From: Odontocerum albicorne
Taxonomy: Eukaryota > Arthropoda > Insecta > Trichoptera > Odontoceridae
Direction of reading: 5' to 3'
NCBI GenBank assembly: GCA_949825065.1
Contig: OX463862.1
Coordinates: 21,309,071-21,373,070 of the forward strand
DNA: 64,000 nucleotides
Below the pieces are notes generated by a model. The model was not told the DNA's origin. It searched no databases and saw only the letters and a program-made list of their open reading frames with translations. The position numbers and the translations under genes were made by a program. How positions within the stretch are numbered: position 1 is the first letter of the stretch; every line of letters starts with the position of its first letter. Positions 41,101-56,100 of this stretch are shown here, piece after piece.

Positions 41101-44100
41101 TTCTCAAAGATTATTAAATAATTTTAAAACGATGACTGTAATTTATTATTACTACTGTTTTTTGTATATTCATGTTAGTTTAAGATAAAGTTGTATTATT
41201 TGTCAATAATTTTAAGTACTTTATAACCTGTCACATGTTCATGTGTATATAAAGACACTGTCGTGTCGTTAATTAAATAAATAAATAAATATAATCGTAT
41301 AGTGTAAATTGACATGTGGTGTATGGCGGGTTTCTTGGCATTCTTGGCAACCAGTCAAAAAGAAGTTGAAAATGCCTTATTTAACTTTTCTCTGCCGCAA
41401 AAAAATATGTTTCATCTGTCAGGTCGAACATACTTTGCAAAAAAATTACTCGATCAATTTCCATTATTTTTCTTAAAATTACATAGAACTAATTATTGAG
41501 TTACCAGATACTGTGAAATATAACACATAAAACAGTTTTTATTTATAAAAATTCAAAAACAATATTTATTCAGGGTTATCACACGCTCATATTTACACTA
41601 GACCAATATCCAATATGCAAAAAATATTTCCCTACACAGCAACAAACGAGGAAATATGTACGAGTGCCTAGTTTTTGCTCACTATTGTTCATAAAATAGT
41701 CCGATTTAGATATAAAATAAAGAATAAAAATTACGCAAAAGCACTCAAAAAGTTATAATAGTATAGTTTCCCAGCGAGGTAAAAATAATTACGTAAAATA
41801 ACCAACAAAATACTTGAAAAAAGAACCAACATACAAAAAGAACAAAGGTCGCAAACTGTATAAACAAAGAACTAAGGTTTCGCCTACAACTTTAAAAAGG
41901 GACAGCTCTGAATGGTGACGTCTACAGTTGTCAAATGGAACTATTTTCGAAATATGTCGATAAATGGTTCAAAGATGATTTAAAACAATATGATTTGGAT
42001 AGATGTCAGTGCGTGTGCTGATTTATAAATTTGTCAATATTTTTTTGTTGTGACGCGGTAATTAGTTACCAAAGTATTGACGCGATATCTCGATACTGGC
42101 GTGACACGCACATATGTATGGGACGGCAAATCTCGTCTCTGGCGGTGAACCAGTTAACAAAGCTAGGACCCTTTTTACCCTGGGTTCCATTATGTTAGAA
42201 ATGAAATATAAAACAATTATGATATTGCATTATTTGTTTTACATTTCATTTATATATCATATTGTAATAAAATTTATTATGACTATTGCCACTCAGCAAG
42301 ATAGCAAAGAAAATATGTTTTAAAGATTGAATATTATACCTGGAGCACCATGTTGCCCTGGTGGGCCAGGTCTTCCTCTCAGTGGTCTGCCTGGAGGCCC
42401 AGGAGGTCCTATAAGTCCTGCAGTCAACTCTGCCAATTGCTCTGAAACATTCAAAATCATCATCATCCTATACTTTCTATCAATTAAATAGGGATGCCAT
42501 AAAACACCCACGCCCTGTCTGGTTCACAACCCGGCACACCACGTTGTCCCACATCATGACGAGACTGTGTGTATAGTGTAGGATGGTCATCTGTTTCGCC
42601 GAGTTCGTTGTGGGTGAATAAATAGCGCAGCTTTTAAGATATCGTCTGCAGCGTCCTTAATACGTAGATTAACACCCGCTAAAGCTTAATCTTCATTGTG
42701 GTGGGCATAGATTGCTGGGAGTCTCACGAATTGAAAAAGTCCGTAATATCAGTCAATTCGATCCCACCACCACTCACAATGTTATGGGACCAAAATAAGT
42801 AGCCTCCGTTCAGCGCGATCTACACTAGAAGATAAGAAATATTTTTTTTTTTTTATGAGCGCGACATCACGTAGTAACGAAGAAAGGACTGTTCAACGGG
42901 ACTCCTACGGTGGCGATATACCTGAATGTGAAAAAAATCGTAGGGACGACGAATTTAAAGTACCTGAATATGAAAAAAATCGTAACGACGACGAACTTAA
43001 GGTCCGACGTCACGGGAAAAGGAAAATACTCACAGCGCAGTAAATATATCTTATGAAGCTAATACTTCTAAAGTTTTAGCGGTAACACTATGAAAATTCA
43101 TACTTATTCAAATATAATTCAATAATATGCGAGTACTATATATTTAATCCAACTAATTTCAAGACATATGCGAATCATATTCAGGGATATGCGGAACTAA
43201 CCTATAAATGTTTAAGGCCTAGAGTTCAAACAGCACAGCAAGTTGCCAAACTTTCAAAGATACCTTCGAATACTAGATTACTAGATTGCAGTATCCAATT
43301 GGTCTAAAGATCCATCGACGCGACGTAATGGAGAAACCTTCAGAAATTATTGACTCTATTATACTACATAATGTTTTTATCTGTGGATTTATCCGGATGG
43401 CCGCAAAACATACAACATATTGAAGGGACAAAGTCGAAGCTAAAAAGTTTGCCATTTAAGTTCGCAAAATTGAAATATATTGGGTTGTCCAATAGCTTGG
43501 ATACACCCACGGGAACAAGAGATGCGCCCCGATGCAACTCCGTAGTGATGACATCTTGAAACAAATTTATAAAGCTAGAGCATTCCACCATAACAAGGAG
43601 AAAGTTAGTATACTTTGGATATATAATGCGAGAAGAAAATATAAAATCATTAAACTGATATTGCAGGGGAAAATTCAAGGCAGAAGAAGTGTCGGAAAAA
43701 GACATATTTCCTGGTTGAAGAACTTACGAGAATTGTATTATTGTAATACTATATATTTATTCAAAGATGATGCCTCAAGAAGTATGATGATTGCCAACCG
43801 GATAATTGTTACATTAAAGAAGAAACGGAATAGGCCGTTGCTGTGTCCAAAGATGAACCGTCTCGTTTTCACTTGGTCATTTTTTTCATTTTATTCATCC
43901 GTATGGTGCCCCTCGACACATCCCAATTGCAGTTGGAAATGTTGAAGATCATGGATGAACAACATTATCTTCGGTCATATCAATCAAATTCTCGTGTATA
44001 AAACCATTGACATTGGCAAGGAATTCGCAGTTCGTTATCACATGCGAATACGCTGATACGTCTAGCGCACGCAATAATATTTTACCAGACTTGAACTTTT

Positions 44101-47100
44101 TGAAAATATTTTTTTCAAATACCATCAGGAATGCTAGACTTCGGAGGTCGTCTCTTGATCACCTGACACATATTATCCACCTAAAGCATCAGTTCTCAAA
44201 ACTGAAAAATTTTATCTCTTAGACCTTGGTAACATGTCAAGATTAAAAGCCGTAGAGTAAAATAGAGAAGGTGCAGGCGCCTAACAGTCAACTTTTCGTT
44301 TTCAGACTAAACGCTGAACTCCCATTTGGCCAGGGCCTCACTAAGCAGATGTAACAAATGCAAAGGTAAAGGGCCCAAGACGAAGCGGGCCCTGAAATAG
44401 AACTGACAAAGAAACTTAAATATATTTTCAAATTTTATACTTTGCCACCGTTCTAAGCAGCCCATTACATTATTTAACGATTGAGCGATTGGTCATCGTA
44501 TCACTTAACTTTGTTTGATCCCAAAAAAAAATAATAAGCTCAAAAATAAAACGTGGCACAGCACATATGAAAAGCCTAGACACTTATGGCAGCACCATTC
44601 TATTGCAATCGTAGCAAATGACAATTCATTTCGTCATATTTTAAAAAATATAATTTTTTTAATGAAGTCATGCACAAACAAAACAAGAAAATTACTTAAG
44701 ATGAGAATAAATGTACCTCTCAAAACAGCTGCACACATCTCTCTAACTTCCGTCTCAGTGAAACTCTGTCCCTAAGGAAATAAACACAAAATCATTATAA
44801 GAAACGAGAAGTGATAATAATTAAAATTTGACAAATTAAAAACGTTCGTGTTAATTATTTCTAAGAAATCATATATTAAGATTATAAAAAATAAAAATAA
44901 AATGACATGTAGGAAAATAAGATTAAGTAAGTTCATAAATGATATTATATAATTAAAATTAGTTAAGTAATAAATTGGTATAAAGGTAAAGCCTTGGCAA
45001 ACATTTGTACCAATATTACTTTGTTCAATAAAAAAAATATCTCTTTATACATTTGGGCGTACATACCATATTATAACCAAACTTTTAAAACATTTTTATT
45101 TATTTTAGGTACGAGTATCATTGAGAACATCTCAGGTACATAAACAGGTTAAGTCGATCAACCCACGAGTAACTTTAACATCAGTGTTTCCCAAACTGTG
45201 GTACACGTACCCCTTGTTGTACGCGAAAAATTTGATGTAATGCGTGGTTGAACCTTAGGGTGGAATGCCTGATTAACTGATCATTAATATTAACATTATT
45301 TATTAACTAGTAATATTCCGTTAATTCTTTCTTCGAGGAACTTTTCCATTGTTACATTTTTACATTTTTGAAGCTTATCAGTTGAAACTTTGAATTATTA
45401 AAATTGTCATTTTTTCAAATTGTTTTTTTTTATATTGACTCATATAAGTTCATGATGTCTTTAATTTGGTGCACAAATCATCCTAGTTTGGGTGGATTGA
45501 CTATTTAAAAAAAAAGAAATAACCAAATGTTGTATGTATTCTTACCGGTGCGCCCGGCAATCCAGGGACTCCAGGAAGACCTCTAGAACCACGGGGGCCC
45601 GCCTGTCCCGGGGGTCCAGCCTCACCTGGGGCACCCGCTGGACCTCCAGGGCCCGCGGGCCCTCGTTCCCCTGAACCTCCCCTTTCTCCTGGCTAAAAAG
45701 TGTGGATAGAAATAAAAATAAAAATCAAGTAATTACATAGCGCTATTTAACGATTTTGTTTTAAAATTTTATATTCGACAGCTATTACTCGTCAACGCAA
45801 GTAAAAACAAGAAGGAAATTTGCTGTAGTGAAAAAAATTGCATTACACTTTCGTTGTTAACAGTACAATTATCTTCCGATCAACTTCAAAAGCGTTAAAC
45901 AAGCTTTAAGTGAAACCACACAAGACAACCATATTTAAAAAATCTGAGTACCTACTGTAATTGAACCCGAAACCTCCGTAACGCAAGACTAGTGATACTG
46001 GTGACTCAGAGACTGCAAATAGACCTCGCAAAGAGCTTACAATAAATAAAAAGCTAAAAATTCTTATACTTTTATGAAAAGAAAATTAAACAATTGATTC
46101 TAATCGTCAAGTGATCAAAAAAGAGAAATAAATTCACGTTAATTTTTATGTTACACCTCAAACTGCAAAAGTTACAAAGAATACAAAGACGAGAGCTTTC
46201 TTAAGTGTACGGTTATTTAGAAGGGGTTCGCTATACTCCAAGGATTTTGCCATCCGCGCGGAGGCTTGGAACCTATCCCCGCGGATAACGGAGGACTATG
46301 GGGTACTATATATATATGGTACATACTTGAGTAGCATACTACTTTCAATTTAAAAATAACTGTAACTTGATAAATCAGACTATAAAATAGTAACTCGATA
46401 AAGCAGATTGAAAAGAAACTAACTTAATAAATCTTAGGTCAGATAAATCCAACAAACAAAGATACGAGTATAACGTTAGCTGATGCTAGTTCCATAGTTT
46501 AATAGATAAAAATCACCATTCCAATAGGCCCAGGCAATCCCCTAGGTCCAGACACTCCAGGAGCACCTTCAGCTGTGCTTGCCGCCCCCGAAAGTATGAC
46601 TGCTGGAGCAGATTCCCCAGGAGGACCTGGAGGGCCTGCCGGCCCTGCAGGGCCTGGGGCACCAACCAAACCTGGAGGTCCCGCCATTCCTGGTGTACCA
46701 GCTATACCTGAGAGACCCTAGAAAACATGTGTAATATGATAAGTGATATTTTAAAATAGAAACGTGGAATGAAGAGCTTTTAGAGTCTAAATAGGCATGT
46801 GAATGAATAACTAATGAAAATATAAAGCGTGTGAGTTTTTAATAAACGGTACAATGTACCCTATAATAATAACAAGAATAAAAAACAGTGGTGAGTGCTT
46901 CATACGTTACAAAAGTCAGAATTAATAAAATAAAACAATTATAGTAAAAATAAATGCAAAGAATTAAACAATACATAAGCTTGCAGGTGTCAAACAAACA
47001 GACACGTGTCAAACTCTCACAACAATTGAATTATACGAGTCACTAACACAATACTGAGCCGTCCAATGATAGACAGTCTGCACTGCACCAAATATTAAGT

Positions 47101-50100
47101 TGTTTGATTTTAATATGATTATTGAGCTTAAAATGGAGTTGGAATTGTGTGACAACTTAGACTTTAAGCATAGGTAATGATGTAACTGCAGAGTATAAAT
47201 GTTTCGGCAGAATGTTTTGGTATTTAAGACAAATATATGAAATTTGCGATTAAGGAGTGAGAGTACTTCTTCACAGTGTTGCCTAGTGAACTGGTTTTCT
47301 ATATCCTTAAAATTGTGGTGTTTGCATTCTTATATACTTGTGCTCTACGGTTTGTCTTTCTGTTAATGCTTTTTGCATTCTAAATTTAGTATAGTGGAAA
47401 TGAAACAAATAAAATTTAATTTAATTGATTAGTAACCAGCTAAATTATCCCACAAACCTTTTTTATTTATAATACGACAGCATAGAAGTTTGTTTCATCC
47501 CTCTATTCATTTTTAAGCAAAATAGCGCTAAGAAAATTTCGCAACATTAACTTGGGATGGGGAGGGGTAAAACTGACACTACATTGACAAGAAAAGTCAA
47601 GAAAAAATACATATAAAACTAGAGCATACGATTATGTGACACGAGAGTACAAAATTGAGGATATAAAATGCGAGTATGAACAATAAACATTGTCAATAAA
47701 TCAACCGCAATGCACACGTGATTTGAGGATATAAAATACGAGTATGAACAAAATTGGGGATATAAAATACGAGTATGAACAATAAACATAGTCAACAATA
47801 AATTAACTGCAATGCACACATTTGAGGATATAAAATACGAGCATGAACAAAATTGAGGATATAAAATACGAGTATGAACAATAAGCATAATCGACAATAA
47901 ATCGACCGCAATGCACAAGTGATTTAAATTTACATTTTGGCGTGATGCGTTCTAACTCGGGATTCAAATTAACTCGATTATTGGCAGATTTAAAATAATA
48001 AAAAAAAAACAAGTTAAGTGTAATGGTGGTGACTGCGGTCATTGGATTAAGTTCTTCCACGTATCTGGATACTCATGCGTGTATGTTTGGAAAAATATGT
48101 TTTTAAGAAAACCGTAAAAAAACTTACCAAGGAAAGATGAACTGCAAAAAAACATTTGTAGATCTTCTGATATATGATAGTCACACATTCGGTTTTAGGT
48201 GTAGTGTTCATATATTTTGATAATACCTCCCAAGGGCTGTCTTCAAATGCATCCTAAAGCTGCATACGCCATCCATATATAGAACCATAGAGGCAGACCA
48301 TTCCACGCCCCAGAACCAGCAACAGTTCTATTATAATACCCTGCCCTGTCATTAATTTAAAAGAGTTCATTTCTTCAATAACTTAAAGAAATGAAAAATA
48401 TAATAAATCTTAGACAGTATTTTTTATTTAATTAATCACCTGTGGTCCCATTTGACCATGATGTCCCTGCAGTCCAGTTTCTCCTCTCACTCCTTCGGAT
48501 CCCCTCTCTCCTGGAGGTCCTTGTATTCCCTGGATACCCTGGACCCCCTGGCCACCAGGGTTTCCGGGCAATCCAGGTGGACCCATGTCACCTCCATCGC
48601 CCTTCGCTCCCTAAAATACAAAATAGTGTTATTACCCATGTCCCCTCCATCACCCTTCTCTCCCTGAATCGCAAAAAATGATTTCAAGTTCAGATCGTTT
48701 CATGTTGACAAAGATAAAGATTTTCGAATCAACGCTGACTAAATTATTATATTATTGATAAGCTTCTAAAAGAAATTTAAAAAATAATAACTATAATGAC
48801 ACATTTTCGGTGTTCGGTAGTTCACAAGTTGTGCACTATATTTTGTTTTTGTAGTTTCATTTTTGAACGTCTGCTTTTGTGTCCTTATTTTGTTATTTGA
48901 TTATTAGAAAGAAATACTTGTTATGTATGAAAAAGTATAAATTTGTACCGTGTCTCCGATATCTCCTTTAAGTCCAGGAATTCCAATGATACTCCCTCCC
49001 TCTCCACCACCAGTTGCAAGACCGGGTTCTCCTGGAGGTCCTAAAATTTATATTATATATTGTTTTATGAAATCCTTTTATTTCACATTTCTTCATAAAA
49101 ATAAATCTGAGAGCTTCTCTACAACCTAAAATCATGCGAAACTCTTGGACTTGAATTGAATGAATAAGGTTTATTTACAATAGAATTTGTTTTTTGCTAT
49201 GTACAATTAGTGATCTGTTCAATATGTTGTTATTGTACGACACCGGTACAAAGGACTGTAGAAATAGGTGGATGGCTGCTGCTCAATGCTAGGAGATTTC
49301 GGCTCACTTGATGCGTTCCGGTGAAAAATAGGAATGTATTTTTTACTTTTGGCGCTCCTTATGGGCGGTCAATCCCTCATCGCAAGCGCCTGTTTTTACC
49401 CGTGCATGCCGTCATGACCTGCGAGATATCACAATTCTCGCAAGTTTTCGCATTCATGGGCCGGCCGATTTTGGATACTATCTCGTGCTATGGTCGCGCA
49501 TAAGGAACATTTCCGTTACGGTCGTTACACAGCACGGACCTCAACAAACATAAAAATATACACCCAAAACATAAAAATATAACCAAGAATTTATACATGT
49601 AAACATAAAACAAGAAAACAAATCATATGTTTTAGGTGACGCATACATCCGATACGGTTACATTTAAATTTACTTAAACAAATTGAATTTTTTTTGCACA
49701 TCTTTTTCTGCCTAGAAAATCTAGTGGACTAACGAAAATTAATTATCAGGGTACACTAACAATGACAATACACAAAAAAAAGGATGCGATTTATACCAAA
49801 AAAAATCCCTCGCGGAATAAGTACGAAAAATATTTTTTGATACATCTCACTTTTTTTGTATACAGTACAACCTGGTGGATTTATTGCTATGCAACAATCT
49901 CTTTCAACCTCCCAGAAACGTGTTATTGAAGTCTACAGTGAAAATCAGACTGATCCCTTTTTTTTTAAATCAAGTACCAACGGAAATCGAATTCGCAAGC
50001 CCCGGACTTTTCTCCTGTATAAGGGAACCTTCTTTCTGATCTGTGTCATCAGTACCTGCAGGTTCATTTGTAGTAACACATTGCACAATCTCCTCGTCGT

Positions 50101-53100
50101 TCAAAACTTTGCGGATTAACCAGAGCAGTCAACAAATCCAAATTATAGCAATATCATTATAAATATACTATAAAAGCACTTACCTGGTAAGCCCCGAGAA
50201 CCAGCTTCACCCCTTTCCCCCCGTAAGCCCTGAAAAATGAAGATAATATAAAAACTGTCTTTGAAGACTAATTTTAATTGTTAAAACTAATTTTTTAATG
50301 CAAGAAATATATTTTTTTTAATTTAATGTTTACTTACAGGAGGTCCCAAAGGTCCTTCTGGACCTTCTGGGCCAGAAGCACCTGCTGGTCCAACGGGACC
50401 TGGAAGACCCATGTCTCCTCGTTCACCTGAACGAAAAAAAATCTTCAATTTCAATTTCCTCGAGCATCTGCTAGTAAAAATTCATTGATTGGTACATAAT
50501 ACGTAAAGAACTATTACGTAATGCGTTAATGAAGATATAAGTACCAGCAAAAGGTCTTATAAACATTAAAAAGATTTTAATCAGTCTTACAGATTCATAG
50601 AAAGATAAATAGATCCAAAATGAGGACCTCCATGGCCTAGTAAACAAGACGGTTTTCTTCAATCCGGCAATTTCAGGTTTGATTCCCAATGGTTCTATTC
50701 TGGTCAAGAGAATACCTGATCATAGAAAACATGGTCAAGAGAACAATGGTTAAGAAAACATTTGGTCAAGAGCGTGCATGGTTGAGAGAACCGCTGGTTA
50801 ACACATTGTTTGCGGGAAACGATAAAACTCGTTCTATCCCGTCTTATGGTAGAGAGCGGGAGACGAGTTTACTCGTTTTGGTTTGCCAAGCGGTGGTATG
50901 CGGGAAACTTGTAAACACGGTCGCCAAATGAGGTGGGAACTGCGCGTTATCTATTATAAGATTCTTATAAGATCTTATAAGATCTTATAAGATTCTTATA
51001 AGATCTATTGAAAATTTCGTAATTATATTGTAATTTTATGTGAATAAAATAATTTTGATGGTGAAAGAGTATTTTTTTCAATGTTTACCTAGAATGTAGT
51101 AATTTTGTGTGAGTAAAAAATAGAGTAACCCATATTTTGCATAATAAAGATATAGATAGTTCTATTCTTAGTAAGATACAAAAAGTTTTTCGAAAAAATA
51201 CTAATTAGTTTGAGAGATATGGTTTTTTTTACGAAAGTCTAATTTTGGCGCAAAAAAGTCTAAAAGTACCCGCATTGCGTCATCACTTGTCGCGAAAAGT
51301 ACCCGCAAAAAATGTGTTTTAAGAGAACATCGGGTTAAGATAACAAATTGTCCAAAGATCACCAGTTATGAGAAAACTCGCTTTAAGAGAATACCTGGTT
51401 ATGAAAACACTTGGTTAATAATATAACCAACACGTATAATGACGATGCAAGTGTCTTAACAACTCTAAAACCATTATGCTCCATCAATAGGACCAAAAAC
51501 AATATTGTATCGCAATGTTGTTTCCCCAGTAACGTTCGTATTACCCGTGCAAACCAACGAAAGAATTAATGTTCCAAAAATATCATTATGCAAAAAGGGC
51601 GATTTCATGTAAGAAAGTAGTAAAAAATATTTTTCATAAATTCAATATTTCAACTCGATTGATTACTGTATTAGTTTTTTTTTACTGTATTAGTTTTTTT
51701 TTACTGTATTAGTTTTTTTTACTGTATTAGTTTTTTTACTGTATTAGTTTTTTACAGTATTAATTTTTTTACTGTATTAGTTTTCTTTACTGTACTAGTT
51801 TTTTTTTAATGTATTAGTTTTTTTTACTGTATTTGTAACCGGATGAAATTCCATTTGTGGAACAGATCAAAATCTAAATTATCTGAACATCCTGCGTAGT
51901 TTATCTTCAGTCCATTATTTATCGGATTTTTTTCTCCACATTATGTTATATAGATTTTTTCTTGTTACTAGTGCTAATTTTAGTACGACGGCGATATTTC
52001 CAAATTAGGTGATTTTAGAGATGTAATGAACTATAGTTCGGAAATTCTAGGATGACTCCTGTGACAGCTCACAAATTTGCCCCAATACAACCTTATGTAA
52101 TGTATTTACCTAAATAACTAGCTATTTATTAGAATTGAGGCTTACATTAAAGTTGATAAAATAATTAAAATTACTGAACATCGTTACAAGGTTGTATTGG
52201 GGCAAATTTGTGAGCTGTCACAGGACTCATCCTACATTTTCTGAACTATAATTAAAAAAAAACAAAGAGACATGAAAAAATAGCCTTGATGACTCCGACA
52301 GACTAAAAACGCGGTACTTAATTATTAAGTAATAATAATTGTCACCTTTAAAAAAAATCACATGATTCCACCGACGAAGTTAATAATCTATATAATCTAT
52401 ATAAATAAAAATGTAAATGTTCGTTAATTATAGATGGCTAATCTCCGGAAGTTCTGTACCGATCGCTTTGAAATTTTGACTAAAGTTGATATTCGTCAAC
52501 GGAAATGTTTTTTAATTTTTATTTATACATATAAATCGGTGTATATAAAAAAAATTTTAATCAGAAAACATTACCTAGGCGAACCTGTCGGGGACAAGGA
52601 TATCAAATATTGAATATCAACTGTCAAAACATTTTGACAGTTGACCATATTGCATTTTCGAGGTTTAGTAATTAATATTTGATATTCAATGATTTAGTCT
52701 ATATACATAAAATATAAAATAATTTTATTATTAAATAAGAATTAAACGTCACGTATGTTAAGATGTTTCCCGACAACTTGAAGAGATTCCATCTAAAATT
52801 GCATACGCGACCTTTACTTTGAACCCGAATCACTGCCGCCTTGAACACGCATTAGGCTCGCCCTCAATTACAATCTGATTCGTAATCAATTCTCATTGCC
52901 ACACAATTGAGGGAACCAACCGGGGATATTTAATAGCGATGACCCATAAATTGTGTTATGGGGCCCTTATTACGAGAGGACAATTAATCATAAGAACATA
53001 TTTGAGGGCCACCCGTAAAAATAGTGTTTTAAATGCTCTAGGTTAGGGCATACAATATTTTATATTTTTTATCTAAATTCATAGTTTAATTTAATTAAAA

Positions 53101-56100
53101 TACAAATAGTTGTATTGTATTACACTTTCGTTTACCTGGCTGGTTTATTGTCATGTGTCTTCTTTCAACCAACCACAAAGGATTCCAGTCTGGTTAACAC
53201 TTAGGGCCTATAAAAACATCTTTCTGGTTGGTTGGAAGAGATTGCCACATGGCAATAAACTCAACAGGTAAACAAGAATCAAACCCACAACTCCCAAATT
53301 AGAAGGAAACTTAATATCTCGTATAGTTCGGAAATTCTAGGATGAGTCCTGTGACAGCTCACAAATTTTCCCCAATACAACCTTATGTAATGTATTTATT
53401 GTACCTAAATAGCTTGCTATTTATTAGAATTGAGGCTTATATTAAAGTTGATAAAATAATTAAAATTACTGAACATCGTTTCAAGGTTGTATTGGGGCAA
53501 ATTTGTGAGCTGTCACAGGACTCGTCCTAGAATTTCCGAACTATAGTATGCTCCATTTGACAGTCCGATAGTACAATTTGTCCTCTTTGTCCTCGAACAT
53601 GAGTAATCTAAGATAATGTGAGTTAATATACTCTACCAGCTGTTTTTGGTATCTTAATACATTGTATCCTGATCCTGTGTTTTGACGTGATAAACTAGGT
53701 TTTTGTTGAAACCCGGTCCTATGTTTCCAATTTATCGATACTTTTTCTATAAAAATTCGTATTACTGGCAAATATTTTTGAATAGTTCAACCATATTCTC
53801 CTGATTACCAAAATAAATAATACCCATGATTAGCAGTCGGCAACCTATGTGCACTGAAGTGTCACTTTTTTTTTTTTTCAAGTATTGTACACTCCGCGTG
53901 CCACTGACGGATCCAAAAAAAATTCGAGAGGGGGGGGGGAGATTTTTTTAAAGAAAAATCTATCTTTAAGAAATTGTTTAAAATTTATTTAATTACATTT
54001 AAGAATAAAATCTTCACAAATTTCTGTCAAAATATATTTTCTAGAATGTCATTTCATCCTGTGTATTCTACTATAATAGTTTTTTAAACTTTTTTCATAA
54101 CTAATTGGTTCCATCGTGAATTGATATAAATAATTGACCCAATAAATTTTTGGAAGTTTAATTTAAAAAGTCCATGTCAATTGATTTAAAAAAACTACGA
54201 ATTTAATAAATTCTCAAAAAAACGCCTTGACTGAATATTAAAACCAAATAGTAAAGATTAACAAAAAAGAAACAGATTAATTGTATTTATTAAATAAATA
54301 ACTCATACCTTTTTCTCCATCAACTCCTCTTTCCACACCAACTCCACTGACCAAAGTCATTTCACCCTATAAAAAAATTCAATATTTATTTGTTTGTATG
54401 TTATGCCTATTTATTGGGTGTAAACATAAGTTGTATCCGTTTTTTTCCAAATTAAAAACGAGCACCAAAAGTAAAACAAAATGCTAAAGATTATACGTCA
54501 TTCGAAAGAAAATGTTCTGCTCTACAAGATATTGTATTTGCTTTTACGTTACATATATTATTTTATTTGATTACAAGCCTTCAAAATGGAATGGCAAGTA
54601 GACATTTTCGACACCTCCTTTTGTTCGCACGTTGGTTTTTCAATTGTCGAACGTTCATTTTTGTTGTTTTCACTCAAAAAATTTGGAACCCAAGCGCCGA
54701 ACTTCTGGACTTTTCCCGTTAATTTAAGATAGTGGTATACAGGCATGGGACTACAATTCATCTGCTTAGCCAATTCTACGGTGGTTTGAAGGGGATCTTC
54801 ATGAATAATATGGTTTAAGCGGTCCTCATCGAAGTCCACTGGTCGTCCGGAACGATCCATGTATTTCAGGTCGAAATTACCGTCTTCCCGTCTTTCAAGT
54901 CGAAATTACCAAATTACCGTCGAAACGCAAAAACCATTGACGAGCTGTCCTTTTATTCATAGCATCTTCACCGTACACTTCGCAAATATAGCGAGCAGCT
55001 TTGGTAGCTTTATTCCTTCGATTGAACGCGAACAGAAGGTGTCGAAAATGCTCACTTTCGTCTACTTGACATTCCATTTTGAAGGCTTGTAATCAAATAA
55101 AATAATATATGTAACGTAAAAGCAAATGCAATATCTTGTAGAGCAGAAAATTTTCTTTCGAATGACGTATAAGCTTTACCATTTTGTTTTACTTTAAGTG
55201 CTCATTTTTAAATTTGGAAAAAAACGGACACAACTTATTTTAACACCTAATATTTGTTACACACAAGTGTACAATTATAAACAGTACATATCACAGTAAC
55301 AATTATAAAACAAAATTATAAAGTATCAACATCCTACAAAAAAAACTATCAATTTGGGACGCATATTTATTTCAAAATATGATATACGAAAATACCACTT
55401 TTGTAAAAATATGGTACATGAAAATAATCTTTCTCAAATGCAATGAGAATACGACATTATATGGCATATTACAGTAAAATACTTAAGATAAAATTGAATA
55501 ACCAGTTGAAAGCCACTCGACAGCGGTTATATCGCGAGCTGCTCATGAGTTGCCTTTAGGTCGATCGTCAGCTGACCGTAGCATACCCGAGATGCATGGC
55601 CGTGCGGTAATGCACTCAACTTCCGTCCGGAAGGTCGCTGGTTCGAATGACATAGGCATTTTTCCGCCTAGTATTCGGGGGTATAAAGATACCTATGGTT
55701 TCGGTCATATATATTCTTTCAAAAAGAAAAAAAAATGGTGTGCTCTAATCGTCTTACTTCGTTGTGCCATCGGATCCAGCACAGCAGTGTGACTGATGAG
55801 TTTACTGGTGTGCAACGGCTCACTCGTTTAAAAGAAAAACAAACTCCACGGCACAGCTTCGCTTTCCAACTGAATTGACATGGCAAAGGGATTCTCAACT
55901 ACGAGGCCTAACAACATCGACGAACCGTGGTACAACAGGGCTTGCATATATTTTTCGACAGACACACAGTTTCAAATCTTTAATAGTCCGTTAGGATGTT
56001 TTTGTTGTGAAGTTCTTGCAAGTAATTTCGCTATATGACCCCTATTAAATGAAAATCCAACCTAAATGTTTTTTAATTATAAATTATCTGAATATGTCTA

